Source of the DNA: Flavobacterium sp. 1
GTDB taxonomy: Bacteria > Bacteroidota > Bacteroidia > Flavobacteriales > Flavobacteriaceae
Assembly (NCBI RefSeq): GCF_002797935.1
Contig: NZ_PGER01000001.1
Location: 3,348,001 to 3,412,000 of the forward strand
DNA: 64,000 nucleotides
Direction: 5' to 3'
Shown here in pieces: positions 1 to 8,317 of this stretch (position 1 is its first letter; every line of letters starts with the position of its first letter). The notes under the pieces were generated by a model. It saw only the letters and a program-made list of their open reading frames with translations. It was not told the DNA's origin and did not search any database. Both the position numbers and the translations under genes were made by a program.

Positions 1-1
1 A

Positions 2-157
2 AAGCTTGTAGAGTCGCAGATGGAGGTCGGAGACAAAATTGTCATGACCATTATTAGCATCGATGGTGATTGTTTTACAATAAAAAGAACTTTCCATGCC
101 AAAAACTTTCCAGATGGCGATGTAGATCCAGAAAACACCTATTGTATAGCAAAGTAA
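2..157 (+). CDS. C-terminal end of an unrecognised protein (partial)
   Basis: An open frame runs from the window edge to a TAA at 155-157, giving 51 residues ending in ENTYCIAK. It is followed after 27 bases by a strong hairpin terminator, which supports this as the real end of a gene entering from the left. The visible part contains alternating hydrophobic and charged residues (GDKIVMTIISIDGD) consistent with beta strands. I do not recognise the family and cannot give a function. Confidence 0.6.
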   Translation, partial: KLVESQMEVGDKIVMTIISIDGDCFTIKRTFHAKNFPDGDVDPENTYCIAK

Positions 158-184
158 CTGACTGCTTCACAAATTAACTTAAAT

Positions 185-240
185 AAAAGTTCCAGTAATA
201 GCGTGATTTTTGAATCTCAAATTACTGGAACTTTTTTATT
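185..240 (+). terminator. Rho-independent terminator after the partial gene
   Basis: A perfect 15-bp inverted repeat (AAAAGTTCCAGTAAT at 185-199 and its complement at 221-235) encloses a 21-nt loop and is followed by T-rich sequence. It lies between the partial + strand gene and the minus-strand porin relic and could act in both directions. Confidence 0.8.
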
Positions 241-241
241 A

Positions 242-880
242 TTACCAAAGCCACTATTTTATTTTAGTATTTGAATATTGTCCCCAGCTCTTGGTACGCT
301 TTGCACGAGATAAGGGGAATAAAGATTGTCTGCAGCAAATTTATTATAATGAGCTATACTATACACCAATCTAAAATGAGGCCTCGCCCAAACATCTCTT
401 TCCGCAGTTGGAACAAATGTTGGAGCAATTGTAAATTTGGTCATCTGACCAAAGTCTTGCGTACCATCTTTCTTCCAAACCAAATCAAATTCATGGAGTA
501 AATACAACCAATCTTTTATGTACCACGTTCCTCTAGCTCAATGTCATTAAGTTAAGGATTAAATGATAAAATGATTGCTGATTTTTGATTAACGATTTCT
601 GATTTCAGATGTAATACGCCTTGCAAAATCGACAATCTAATATTTAGTCACACCAAATCTGAAATCTGAAATCGTTACCCGAGCCTGAAAGGCGAACAGG
701 CGAAGCAATCCTCAATCTAAAATCCCTTAACTTAATAACATTGGTCGTAAGCTATTCCCGCACGTCCATAACTCCCAAAGAGAAATTTTTGTTAAAAATA
801 CTCGGAGCCTGAGCTAATAAATGCAATAAAAATAAACATAAGGATTAAGAAGAAAGAATTTTTTTGGAGGGAGAACGGAC
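242..880 (-). pseudogene. Decayed maltoporin/LamB-like carbohydrate porin, internally replaced by a repeat element
   Basis: Two minus-strand relics flank a palindromic element. The 3' relic (about 262-537) is open and reads RGTWYIKDW, then DVWARPHFRLVYSIAHYN, which resembles the C-terminal strands of maltoporins (WARP..R..). After that a frameshift is needed to read KSWGQYSNTKIK, stop, WLW, stop (TAA at 242-244), a degraded aromatic C-terminus. The 5' relic (about 743-880) reads LFLLHLLAQAPSIFNKNFSLG in one frame and SYGRAGIAYD in the next, like a signal peptide followed by the N-terminal strand of a LamB-type porin. At least two frameshifts, in-frame stops and loss of the central ~300 codons make it non-functional. 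The family call rests on motif recall, not a search. Confidence 0.65.
540..742. repeat. MITE-like nested palindromic element inside the porin relic
   Basis: About 200 bp bounded by terminal inverted repeats: AATGTCATTAAGTTAAGG at 540-557 (extending to 560) against its near-perfect complement ending at 742, with one mismatch and one indel. A second inverted repeat lies inside: AACGATTTCTGATTTCAGAT at 591-610 and its complement at 657-676 with one mismatch. There is no coding capacity. It sits exactly where the central porin codons are missing. Confidence 0.6.
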
Positions 881-966
881 TATGTTCGAACAAAAAAAGT
901 CAGCCAACAAGATTTTCACTCAATAAAATTGAAAAATCTACTTTTGCCATAGAAAAAAAACAAGTC
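743..966. other. Gene-free stretch upstream of the porin relic
   Basis: Apart from the degraded 5' end of the porin (to about 880), 880-966 shows no open reading frame, hairpin or promoter that I can support. Confidence 0.5.
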
Positions 967-1674
967 TTACATTTTTAAATAAAAATCCTTTGTAAGTTCA
1001 ACATATTGGGGAGTATAAATATGTCGGGCGGTTTCGATAATTAATTCATCAATAAGAAAAGAAGTAATTTCATTTCGGCTAAAAGCCAATAAACTGCGTT
1101 TAGTTTCCGTGATAGGAGTTCCTTTTACACGTGTAATTTTTAGGGGATATAATTCGTATTCTTTTGCAATAGCCCTAAATTTTTCTTCTTCTTTAAAAGG
1201 AATTATAACAGAAAAAATTCCACTCTCAGAAAGCAACAAAGCAACTGCCTCAATCAAATCTTCAAAAGGCATCGCCTCTTGAAAACGTGCCAGATCTCGT
1301 TGTCCGTTTTCAGATTTATAATCTTCGCCATAAAAAGGAGGATTAGAAACAATTAAATCATACTCATCTTCTGGCTCTTCGACAAATTCATCTAAACCAG
1401 CATGAAAACAAAACAAACGGTCATTCCAAGGGGAATTTTCAAAATTATCTGTAGCTTGTTCGTAAGCCTCTTCGTCAATTTCTAAAGCATCAATTTGTTG
1501 CGAGGCACTTCTTTGTGCCAGCATTAAAGCAATTATTCCCGTTCCTGTTCCAATGTCCAGAATACTGAAAGGATTGTTTTCTATCGGAGTCCAAGCACCT
1601 AGCAAAACACCATCAGTACCAACTTTCATTGCGCAACGGTCTTGTTCAATGGAAAATTGTTTAAATTGAAACAT
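967..1674 (-). CDS. trmN6: tRNA1(Val) adenine(37)-N6-methyltransferase TrmN6 (YfiC)
   Basis: A 235-residue cytoplasmic SAM-dependent methyltransferase. The glycine-rich SAM loop DIGTGTG is at residues 40-46, and the N6-adenine active-site motif NPPFY is at 111-115. Both the order and the length fit the YfiC/TrmN6 family, which methylates A37 of tRNA-Val; DNA N6-adenine methylases share the NPPF/Y motif but have different N-termini. The protein starts MFQFKQFSI, typical of the family. It is the last gene of rpsP-rimM-trmN6, with 48 bp separating it from rimM, so a shared transcript with translation-related genes is likely. The intervening bases include a TGATTTCAGATTTTTTT stretch related to the dispersed repeats described elsewhere. 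Confidence 0.85.
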   Translation of the reverse strand: MFQFKQFSIEQDRCAMKVGTDGVLLGAWTPIENNPFSILDIGTGTGIIALMLAQRSASQQIDALEIDEEAYEQATDNFENSPWNDRLFCFHAGLDEFVEEPEDEYDLIVSNPPFYGEDYKSENGQRDLARFQEAMPFEDLIEAVALLLSESGIFSVIIPFKEEEKFRAIAKEYELYPLKITRVKGTPITETKRSLLAFSRNEITSFLIDELIIETARHIYTPQYVELTKDFYLKM

Positions 1675-1722
1675 ATAGAATTTTGATTTCAGATTTTTTT
1701 TAAACTAAATACTAAACGTTTT

Positions 1723-2247
1723 CTACAAATACATTTCTATAAGACCCTCTGGCAAATCCATAATGATTTTTTTGTTTTCTCTATCAATTTTCACCAAGAA
1801 ATGATCAATCATCGGAATCAAGATTTCAGCATCTCCTTTAAGAACTTCAAAAAGAGGCTGAGCAGTGGTATCATTGATAGACTGAATTTCTCCAACATAA
1901 CCCAAGCGTTTGTCCTCTACTTCAAAACCAATTACTTCATGAAAGTAGAATTTATTGCCCGTAAGTTTGGGCAGCATTTTTAGAGGAAGATAAAGATCGC
2001 TTCCTAAAAGTGCATCCGCTCCTTCTTCAGTATTTATATCTTCAAAACGAATACGGAGGAAATCGTTTTTGTGAAGTGAGCTGTTTTCAATAAAAAAAGG
2101 AACCAGGTGTTTGTTGCATTCAACAAACACTGATTCCAAGTTTTCGTATAACTCAGGTTCGTCTGTGTCTAAATAAGCTAAGACTTCCCCTTTGAAACTA
2201 AATTTTTTGGCGATTTTACCCAAATAGAAACAATCTTCTTTACGCAT
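1723..2247 (-). CDS. rimM: 16S rRNA processing protein RimM
   Basis: 174 residues, the normal length for RimM, an assembly factor that binds S19 and helps mature the head of the 30S subunit. The N-terminal RimM barrel (about 1-85; YLGKIAKKFSFKGEVLAYLD is the typical opening, GxxxGxRGEV-like) is followed by a PRC-barrel-like half containing GFEVEDKRLGYVGEI and ending in LPEGLIEMYL, the characteristic RimM C-terminus. It starts 14 bp after the rpsP stop on the same strand, the widespread rpsP-rimM arrangement, so the two are almost certainly co-transcribed. Confidence 0.95.
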   Translation of the reverse strand: MRKEDCFYLGKIAKKFSFKGEVLAYLDTDEPELYENLESVFVECNKHLVPFFIENSSLHKNDFLRIRFEDINTEEGADALLGSDLYLPLKMLPKLTGNKFYFHEVIGFEVEDKRLGYVGEIQSINDTTAQPLFEVLKGDAEILIPMIDHFLVKIDRENKKIIMDLPEGLIEMYL

Positions 2248-2261
2248 TTTCGCCTACTAAA

Positions 2262-2822
2262 TTATGCTTCAGTTGTTTCGTTATTTTCTTCTGCAGCAGG
2301 AGTTTCTTCTGCTTCAGCAACAACTTCTTCTTCTTCAACAGCAGGAGTTGCAGCAGCAATAGCATCAGCTTCTGCTTGAGCAGCATCAGCCAAACGTTTT
2401 GCGTTTACAGCTTGTTCTGCTTTCAAAGCTTTAGCTTTAGCATCAGCTTGCGCTTTAGATAAACCGTCTTTTTTAGCATCAACTTTTCCAGCTTTAGCTT
2501 CTAACCAAGCTGCTAATTTTGCATCAGCTTGTTCTTGAGTCAAAGCACCTTTACGAATACCTCCATCAAGGTGGTGTTTCAATAAAGCTCCTTTATAAGA
2601 AAGAATAGCTTTTGCTGTATCAGTAGGCTGAGCACCATTGTGCAACCATTTTACAGCACTATCAAGATTTAATTCGATAGTTGCAGGATTTGTGTTAGGA
2701 TTGTAAGTACCAATTTTTTCAAGGTATTTACCATCTCTTTTTGAGCGAGCATCTGCTGCTACAACCCAGTAAAACGGTTTTTGTTTTTTACCGTGTCTTT
2801 GTAATCTAATTTTTACTGACAT
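2262..2822 (-). CDS. rpsP: 30S ribosomal protein S16 with long Ala/Glu-rich C-terminal extension
   Basis: The first ~80 residues (VKIRLQRHGKKQKPFYWVVA, then RDGKYLEKIGTYNP) are classical S16, a primary 16S rRNA-binding protein. The remaining ~100 residues are low complexity: Lys/Ala-rich, then Ala/Glu-rich and acidic, ending ENNETTEA. The bacterial S16 core is usually about 80-90 residues, so this protein is twice that; such tails are common in Bacteroidota. The gene heads the rpsP-rimM-trmN6 operon. A minus-strand TATCTTTG -7 element lies about 50 bp upstream of the ATG. Confidence 0.95.
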   Translation of the reverse strand: MSVKIRLQRHGKKQKPFYWVVAADARSKRDGKYLEKIGTYNPNTNPATIELNLDSAVKWLHNGAQPTDTAKAILSYKGALLKHHLDGGIRKGALTQEQADAKLAAWLEAKAGKVDAKKDGLSKAQADAKAKALKAEQAVNAKRLADAAQAEADAIAAATPAVEEEEVVAEAEETPAAEENNETTEA

Positions 2823-2871
2823 AATCGTATGATTAAATTTTGAGGTACTCGACCTCTATTAATTAAGGGTG

Positions 2872-2879
2872 CAAAGATA
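2872..2879 (-). promoter_or_regulatory. Bacteroidota-type -7 element of the rpsP operon
   Basis: On the minus strand the sequence reads TATCTTTG, matching TAnnTTTG, 50 bp upstream of the rpsP ATG. The -33 TTG is not well placed, so the assignment rests on the -7 element and position. Confidence 0.5.
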
Positions 2880-3020
2880 CATCTTTTATCGAAACAATCT
2901 AAAAAGTTTATTATTTTAATGATTAATAGTTCATTAGCTGTATTTTTATTTTATTTGACATGAGAAAAAGCCCTAATGAAATTAAAAATCCTCTATTTTT
3001 GTGATTCAAAATTAAAATAT

Positions 3021-3515
3021 ATGCGCAGATTTATTTCAGTTATAATACTTTTATTTAGTTTAGTGTCTTGTGAAGATCAAGTTAAATTCAACAATCCCGC
3101 TGTACAAGGATTAAAAGACAACGTCCTTTGGAGAGCCACTTTAATGAATGCTCTTCAGTCTACTGATGGTTCACTAACAATAACTGCTTATCAAAAAAAT
3201 GATGCTTTAATATTAAAAACTGCAAGTACTACAGTTAAAACCTATCTGCTTGGAATGGATATTACTAATAAAGTAATAGTAAAAGAAAAGACTAATGAAA
3301 TTATTACTGTTTTTTCAACGGGCAAAAACTGGGGCGATGGCCAAATTGTAATTACAGAATTTGATGCCATAAACCACACAGTTACTGGAGAGTTTAAATT
3401 TAATGCAAAAAATGAATCCGTTGATCCTTTGACCGGAACTAATGTGAATTTCCAAAAAGGGATTTTTTACAAAGTTCCAGTTACCATTGAAACTAATTCA
3501 CCAAAACAACTTTAG
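3021..3515 (+). CDS. Small secreted lipoprotein, DUF6252-like, function unknown
   Basis: From the ATG at 3021 the product is 164 residues: MRRFISVIILLFSLVSCED is a clean lipoprotein signal with a lipobox ending at the Cys. The open frame extends 15 codons further upstream, but that part would precede the signal peptide and is unlikely to be translated. The mature part is predicted beta-rich and resembles the small Flavobacteriia lipoproteins grouped as DUF6252 (WRATLMNA..., a TITAY strand, late GEFKFNAKN). No catalytic residues are visible. It is monocistronic, between the rpsP operon on the other strand and the RRM gene. Confidence 0.65.
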   Translation: MRRFISVIILLFSLVSCEDQVKFNNPAVQGLKDNVLWRATLMNALQSTDGSLTITAYQKNDALILKTASTTVKTYLLGMDITNKVIVKEKTNEIITVFSTGKNWGDGQIVITEFDAINHTVTGEFKFNAKNESVDPLTGTNVNFQKGIFYKVPVTIETNSPKQL

Positions 3516-3738
3516 CTATTGTTTTTTTTGAATTGTATTGTTTAGGAAATTAAGACATAGCTAAACTCCAAAAGCAAAGTTCATAAAGCTCCTTATTTTA
3601 TCTGGCAGATTCTATTTGCGTTGATTCTTAAATTAATAATAGCACAGAAGACGGTTTTTAAATGTTAAACTAGAAGAAGAACAACACAACGAAACAGAGC
3701 TTTTTCATAAAATATCTGATAAATAAGCTAATTCATAG

Positions 3739-3767
3739 TTGATTAGAAAAAAAATAGAGTACATTTG
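3739..3767 (+). promoter_or_regulatory. Promoter of the RRM protein gene
   Basis: TTG at 3739-3741 and TACATTTG at 3760-3767 are separated by 18 bp, matching the Bacteroidota -33/-7 pattern (TTG, about 19 bp, TAnnTTTG). The start codon follows 26 bp later. The rest of 3516-3792 (277 bp) has no gene or other feature I can support. Confidence 0.65.
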
Positions 3768-3792
3768 TTCTAATTATTATAAATAAGTACTT

Positions 3793-4149
3793 ATGAATAT
3801 TTTTGTTGGAAGCCTTCCATTCAGTATTGAGGAAGCAGATTTAAGAGAGTCTTTCGAGGCATACGGAGCAGTTGATTCAGTTAAAATTATCACAGATAAA
3901 TTTACAGGAAGAAGTAAAGGATTCGGTTTTGTTGAAATGACAAATGATGATGAAGCTCAAAAAGCAATTGACGAATTGAACGGAGCTACAGTTCAAGGAC
4001 GTGCAATCGTTGTTAACAAATCTGAACCAAAACCAGAAGGCGAAAGAAGAAGTTTTAACAACAACCGTGGAGGTGATTCTCGCGGAGGTTATGGTGGAAA
4101 CAGCCGTGGTGGAGATAACCGTGGTGGTGGAGACAGAGGAAGATATTAA
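3793..4149 (+). CDS. RNA-binding protein, single RRM with Arg/Gly-rich tail
   Basis: 118 residues. One RRM occupies about 1-78 with RNP2 IFVGSL at 3-8 and RNP1 KGFGFVEM at 42-49, both with the aromatic residues that stack on RNA bases. The tail from about residue 88 is rich in Gly, Arg, Asn and Asp (RGG-like). This is the architecture of the small RRM proteins of cyanobacteria and Bacteroidota, thought to bind single-stranded RNA and often cold-responsive. It has its own promoter and is closed by a very strong terminator, so it is a single-gene unit. The RNA targets cannot be inferred. Confidence 0.9.
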   Translation: MNIFVGSLPFSIEEADLRESFEAYGAVDSVKIITDKFTGRSKGFGFVEMTNDDEAQKAIDELNGATVQGRAIVVNKSEPKPEGERRSFNNNRGGDSRGGYGGNSRGGDNRGGGDRGRY

Positions 4150-4160
4150 TATTTTTTTCA

Positions 4161-4215
4161 ATCATATATAAAAAAGCCGTTTCAATAATTTTGAAACGGC
4201 TTTTTTATATATGAT
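4161..4215. terminator. Bidirectional terminator with a perfect 25-bp stem
   Basis: 4161-4185 is perfectly complementary to 4191-4215 around the 5-nt loop TAATT. The core GCCGTTTCAA/TTGAAACGGC is flanked by A6/T6, giving a U-tract on either strand. It separates the convergent RRM and DUF1508 genes. Confidence 0.9.
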
Positions 4216-4239
4216 TTTGATTAGATTATTTACAAAATA

Positions 4240-4587
4240 TCAATCCAAAAAAATCAAATCATTATCTGAGAAATCCAAAATTTCAGAAACCGAGGCAAAC
4301 TTAACGATTTCGTCAATTCCTTTCTGAACTCTTAATTCAGTAGTATATTTTCTACTTAAAGCAAAAGGCGCTTCATCTAAAAACAGTCTGAAAAAATATT
4401 TTCCTCCTGCTGATTTATGCTTTTCAAAAGTCGCCAAGCCAATATTCCTTTTAAAATATTCAATCGCTTCTTCGCATTCAAATTTAAGCTCATACTTCAT
4501 GCTCGTAAAAATCACTTTTCCTTTTCTTGAAGTAAACACAAATTTATACTGATCATCAAATCTTTTACTAACTACAAAGGCCCCCAT
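4240..4587 (-). CDS. DUF1508 (YegP-like) protein
   Basis: 115 residues made of two degenerate copies of a ~50-residue beta-beta-beta-alpha unit: copy 1 FVVSKRFDDQYKFVFTSRKG..., copy 2 TFEKHKSAGGKYFFRLFLDE.... This matches the DUF1508/YegP fold (phenotype unknown in most bacteria). There is no signal peptide. It ends at the 25-bp bidirectional terminator and begins immediately downstream of an AATCTAAAATCTGC-type repeat (4590-4625). Function is not established. Confidence 0.75.
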   Translation of the reverse strand: MGAFVVSKRFDDQYKFVFTSRKGKVIFTSMKYELKFECEEAIEYFKRNIGLATFEKHKSAGGKYFFRLFLDEAPFALSRKYTTELRVQKGIDEIVKFASVSEILDFSDNDLIFLD

Positions 4588-4589
4588 TT

Positions 4590-4625
4590 GATTTTAGATT
4601 AAGAATTAGATTGCAGATTCCAGGA
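4590..4625 (-). repeat. AATCTAAAATCTGC-type dispersed repeat, 5' of the DUF1508 gene
   Basis: On the minus strand this reads as degenerate copies of AATCTGCAATCTAATTC...AATCTAAAATC ending 2 bp before the ATG. Related copies lie upstream of five other genes in the window. Confidence 0.5.
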
Positions 4626-4670
4626 TTAAATCATTTGACACCAAACTGATTTATCATCATATTTTTAAAT

Positions 4671-4698
4671 AAAAAAAGCTCCAAACATAGTTTGAAGC
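4671..4698 (-). terminator. Terminator of the tRNA-Gly/tRNA-Leu operon
   Basis: On the minus strand, GCTTCAAAC and GTTTGGAGC pair (one G-U) around a TAT loop and are followed by seven T residues. Confidence 0.8.
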
Positions 4699-4705
4699 CT
4701 TCTTG

Positions 4706-4791
4706 TACTCAGAGCGGGACTTGAACCCGCACGAACATTGCTGTTCACTGGATTTTAAGTCCAGCGTGTCTACCAATTTCACCATCCGAGC
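4706..4791 (-). tRNA. tRNA-Leu (anticodon TAA)
   Basis: Class II tRNA of 86 nt. The acceptor GCTCGGA pairs with TCTGAGT (two G-U). The anticodon arm CTGGACTTAAAATCCAG places TAA in the loop; there is a long variable arm, and a T-arm GCGGGTTCAAGTCCCGC. The 3' CCA is not encoded. Confidence 0.95.
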
Positions 4792-4802
4792 ATAACACGA
4801 TG

Positions 4803-4875
4803 AGCGAAAAACGGGGCTCGAACCCGCGACCTCGACCTTGGCAAGGTCGCGCTCTACCAACTGAGCTATTTTCGC
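4803..4875 (-). tRNA. tRNA-Gly (anticodon GCC)
   Basis: 73 nt with a perfect acceptor stem GCGAAAA/TTTTCGC, a D-arm AGCTCAGTTGGTAGAGC, an anticodon arm GACCTTGCCAAGGTC with GCC in the loop, and a T-arm CGCGGGTTCGAGCCCCG. It lies 11 bp upstream of tRNA-Leu in the same transcript. Confidence 0.95.
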
Positions 4876-4921
4876 ATTTCATTCTTAAAAAGAACCACAA
4901 CACTTGATTAGTATTGCGGTT

Positions 4922-4953
4922 GCAAATTTAGAACTTTTATTCAATTACACAAA
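4922..4953 (-). promoter_or_regulatory. Promoter of the tRNA operon
   Basis: On the minus strand TTTG (4953-4950), 20 bp, then TAAATTTG (4929-4922) match the -33/-7 pattern, 46 bp upstream of the tRNA-Gly 5' end. Confidence 0.65.
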
Positions 4954-5023
4954 CCTTTTTTTTAAAAAAATTAAAGATAAAAATTAATGTTCTGACAACG
5001 ATAACTTTAAACCCGTAAAAAAT

Positions 5024-7630
5024 TTATTTTCTAGTCAGCATTCTTTTAATCTCATTAAGCTTCATCAATGCCTCAACCGGAGTAATAGCATTTATATCCA
5101 AATTTACAATCTCTTCTTTGATTTCTTCCAACAAAGGATCGTCAAGATTAAAGAAACTCATCTGCATCTCTTCATTGGTCGATTTTACACCGTTCAGCAC
5201 TTCGCTCGAATGGTTTTTTTCTAGCTTTTTCAGCATTTTTTGCGCTCTTGAAATAACCAATTGAGGCATTCCGGCCATCTTGGCCACATGAATACCAAAA
5301 CTGTGAGCACTTCCTCCTTTTACCAATTTTCGAATAAAAAGCACCGTATCTTTCAGCTCTTTTACCGATACATTGTAATTCTGGATTCGAGGCATCGTCT
5401 CGCTCATTTCATTCAATTCGTGATAATGCGTCGCAAATAATGTTTTGGCTTTGGATGGATGCTCATGCAAAAATTCGGCTATTGCCCAAGCGATGGATAT
5501 TCCGTCATAAGTACTGGTTCCCCTTCCAATCTCATCTAACAGCACTAAACTCCGGTCGGAAATATTATTCAAAATCGAAGCCGTTTCATTCATTTCAACC
5601 ATAAAAGTAGACTCCCCCATCGAAATATTATCCGAAGCCCCTACTCTGGTGAATATTTTATCAACAATACCCATTCTAACGCTTTCCGCAGGAACAAAAC
5701 TTCCTATTTGAGCCAGCAATACAATCAAAGCCGTTTGACGTAAAATAGCCGACTTACCCGACATATTGGGTCCAGTAATCATAATCAGCTGCTGTGTTTC
5801 TCTATCCAAGAAAACATCATTGGTAATATATGGGACACCAACTGGCAACTGCTTTTCAATCACAGGATGCCTCCCCTCTTTTATTTCAAGTTCGAATGTT
5901 TCGTCAATTTCTGGGCAAACGTATTTATTCTCAATTGCTAGTTGTGTAAAACAGCACAAACAATCCAGTTGAGCTACTAAATTAGCATTCATCTGAACAG
6001 GTTTTATGTACGTAGCCACCCAACTTACTAACTGCTCGAATAAATCGCTTTCAATTTTCTGAATTTTCTCTTCAGCTCCCAGAATTTTAGTTTCATATTC
6101 CTTAAGTTCTTCCGTGATATAACGCTCTGCACTAACAAGTGTCTGCTTTCTGATCCACTCTCCAGGAACTTTATCTTTATGCGTATTCCGTACTTCAATA
6201 TAATATCCGAAAACATTATTGAATGATATTTTTAATGAAGAAATCCCTGTGCGTTCCGATTCTCTTTTTTCGATTCCTTCCAAAAACTGCTTCCCAGAAG
6301 TGGATATTGCACGTAAATCATCCAACTCAGCATTAATACCTTTAGCAATAGCATTTCCTTTGGCAATTGCCACTGGCGCATCCTGATTTAAGGTTATTTG
6401 TATTTTTTCGCGAAGCAGATCACAACTGTGCAAGCTGTCTCCAATTACTTTTACAGCTTCCTGCGGACTTGACAAAGCCAAAGTTTTTATCGGAATAATA
6501 GCGTCCAGTGATTCTTTCAAATAAACCACTTCGCGAGGAGAAACTTTCCCCGTAGCAATTTTGGAAATCAAACGCTCCAAATCTGAAATCTGTTTGATTT
6601 GATTCTGAATGTTTTTTAAAACATCTTGATTCTCTTTTAAATAAGAAACCACTTGATGACGGCTTTTTATCTTATTACTGTCTTTTAATGGCAAAGCCAG
6701 CCAGCGTTTTAACAAACGTCCACCCATTGGCGAAAGCGTTTTATCAATTACATCCAATAGCGTAACGGCATTAGGATTGTAACTATGGTACAACTCTAAG
6801 TTCCGAATCGTAAATCGGTCCATCCAAACATAAGCATCCTCAGCAATTCGATGAATTGCCGTAATATGCTGCACTCTATTATGCTGTGTTTCGGATAAAT
6901 AATAAAGGATGGCACCCGATGCAATGATTCCCTCCCTTAATTCTTCGATACCAAAACCTTTTAAAGATACAGTCTGAAAATGTTTCGTCAACGTTTCCAG
7001 AGCATAATCTTCTTTGAAAATCCAGTCTTCCAAGTAAAAATTATGAAAATCCTCTCCGAAAGTTTCACGGAATTCATTCTTATTGTTTTTTGGAACCAAA
7101 ATTTCACTTGGATTGAAATTCTGAAGCAGTTTATCTATATATTCGGCATTTCCTTGAGCAGTAAGAAACTCACCCGTAGAAACATCCAAAAATGAAACGC
7201 CAATCATCTTATTGGCAAAATAAACCGCGGCCAAAAAATTATTGGTTTTAGAATGCAAAACCTCGTCATTCATAGAAACACCAGGCGTAACCAATTCGGT
7301 TACTCCGCGTTTAACAATCGTTTTGGTCATTTTTGGATCTTCCAATTGATCACAAATAGCTACTCGAAGTCCCGCTTTGACTAATTTAGGCAAATAGGTA
7401 TTTATAGAATGATGCGGAAAACCGGCAAGTGCAGTCTCAGTTTCGGAACCTGCCCCTCTTTTAGTTAACGTAATACCCAAAATCTTTGAAGCCCGAATTG
7501 CATCTTCTCCAAAAGTTTCATAAAAATCCCCAACACGAAACAACAGGCAAGCATCAGGATATTTCCTCTTGATTTCGTTGTACTGTCTCATTAATGGAGT
7601 CTCTTTAACTATCTTATCTTTTGCTGCCAA
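5024..7630 (-). CDS. mutS: DNA mismatch repair protein MutS
   Basis: 868 residues, full length for MutS. The N-terminal mismatch-binding domain has [11 protein letters not shown] around residue 32 with the Phe-x-Glu motif that wedges into mismatches. The C-terminal ATPase has Walker A GPNMSGKS (about 620), the [17 protein letters not shown] signature region and Walker [15 protein letters not shown]. The C-terminal helical tail ends [11 protein letters not shown]. It binds mispaired bases and recruits MutL in post-replicative repair. It is apparently monocistronic, divergent from the DUF1573 gene. Confidence 0.97.
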   Translation of the reverse strand: MAAKDKIVKETPLMRQYNEIKRKYPDACLLFRVGDFYETFGEDAIRASKILGITLTKRGAGSETETALAGFPHHSINTYLPKLVKAGLRVAICDQLEDPKMTKTIVKRGVTELVTPGVSMNDEVLHSKTNNFLAAVYFANKMIGVSFLDVSTGEFLTAQGNAEYIDKLLQNFNPSEILVPKNNKNEFRETFGEDFHNFYLEDWIFKEDYALETLTKHFQTVSLKGFGIEELREGIIASGAILYYLSETQHNRVQHITAIHRIAEDAYVWMDRFTIRNLELYHSYNPNAVTLLDVIDKTLSPMGGRLLKRWLALPLKDSNKIKSRHQVVSYLKENQDVLKNIQNQIKQISDLERLISKIATGKVSPREVVYLKESLDAIIPIKTLALSSPQEAVKVIGDSLHSCDLLREKIQITLNQDAPVAIAKGNAIAKGINAELDDLRAISTSGKQFLEGIEKRESERTGISSLKISFNNVFGYYIEVRNTHKDKVPGEWIRKQTLVSAERYITEELKEYETKILGAEEKIQKIESDLFEQLVSWVATYIKPVQMNANLVAQLDCLCCFTQLAIENKYVCPEIDETFELEIKEGRHPVIEKQLPVGVPYITNDVFLDRETQQLIMITGPNMSGKSAILRQTALIVLLAQIGSFVPAESVRMGIVDKIFTRVGASDNISMGESTFMVEMNETASILNNISDRSLVLLDEIGRGTSTYDGISIAWAIAEFLHEHPSKAKTLFATHYHELNEMSETMPRIQNYNVSVKELKDTVLFIRKLVKGGSAHSFGIHVAKMAGMPQLVISRAQKMLKKLEKNHSSEVLNGVKSTNEEMQMSFFNLDDPLLEEIKEEIVNLDINAITPVEALMKLNEIKRMLTRK

Positions 7631-7783
7631 AATTGTTGTATTTGAGTGAATAAAAAACTCAGCGAATTTATAATTTTATACAGCAAAAAACTAAGGTGAA
7701 AAAAAATTAAATTAGTTTTAAGAAAAATTTACGATACAATTTTGTTAATTTGTATAAATTTGTCAATCAAATCTAAAAAGACT

Positions 7784-8248
7784 ATGAAAAAAATACTTCT
7801 ATTAGCGATGCTAACTGTTTTAGGAACAACAATTTCTAACGCCCAAGAGACTTCTAAAAAAGCAAAAAAAGCAAAAACAACTGCAGTTGCTGCATTACCA
7901 AAAGTAGATGGTGCAGGAATGGTTTTTGAAAATGAAACTATTGATTATGGAACTATCGCTCACAATGCAGAGCCTAACCGTCAGTTTGTATTCACTAATA
8001 ATGGTAACAAACCATTAATTATTACAAATACACAAGGATCTTGCGGATGTACTGTCCCTACTACGCCAAAAGAGCCAATTGCTCCAGGAGCAAAAGGAGT
8101 TATTGGAGTAAGATATGCTACAGACAGAGTTGGTCCCTTTACAAAAACAGTAACTGTAACTTCAAATGCTGAAGGACAGCCAACTAAAACACTAACGATT
8201 AAAGGTACTGTTTTGCCAGATGCCGCACCAGCTGCGACAAAAAGCTAA
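7784..8248 (+). CDS. Secreted DUF1573 protein
   Basis: The ATG at 7784 gives 154 residues with signal peptide MKKILLLAMLTVLGTTISNAQ. The frame is open 14 codons further upstream, but that would bury the signal peptide. After a Lys/Ala-rich linker the DUF1573 domain (about 50-145) has the usual IDYGTI, NNGNKPLIITNTQGSCGCT and GVRYATD motifs, an Ig-like fold with a conserved Gly-Ser-Cys-Gly-Cys turn. The family is abundant in Bacteroidota and located in periplasm or on the surface; its role is unknown. A TAAATTTG -7-like element lies at 7765-7772, and a strong terminator follows. Confidence 0.85.
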   Translation: MKKILLLAMLTVLGTTISNAQETSKKAKKAKTTAVAALPKVDGAGMVFENETIDYGTIAHNAEPNRQFVFTNNGNKPLIITNTQGSCGCTVPTTPKEPIAPGAKGVIGVRYATDRVGPFTKTVTVTSNAEGQPTKTLTIKGTVLPDAAPAATKS

Positions 8249-8270
8249 TACTCTTTTTATAAAATAAAAG

Positions 8271-8303
8271 AAAGGCTTCCTGATTTTTAGGAAGCCTTTT
8301 TTA
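8271..8303 (+). terminator. Terminator of the DUF1573 gene
   Basis: AAAGGCTTCCT and AGGAAGCCTTT (perfect 11-bp stem, 7-nt loop) are followed by a T-tract, 23 bp after the stop codon. Confidence 0.9.
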
Positions 8304-8317
8304 TAAACACTATTTAC

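Noticed and set aside
271..501. Plus-strand frame opposite the porin relic
   Set aside because: The minus strand carries recognisable porin segments; the + frame has no family features or promoter.
4657..4860. Minus-strand open frame over the tRNA genes
   Set aside because: It is a chance frame through two convincing tRNA genes; no independent coding evidence.
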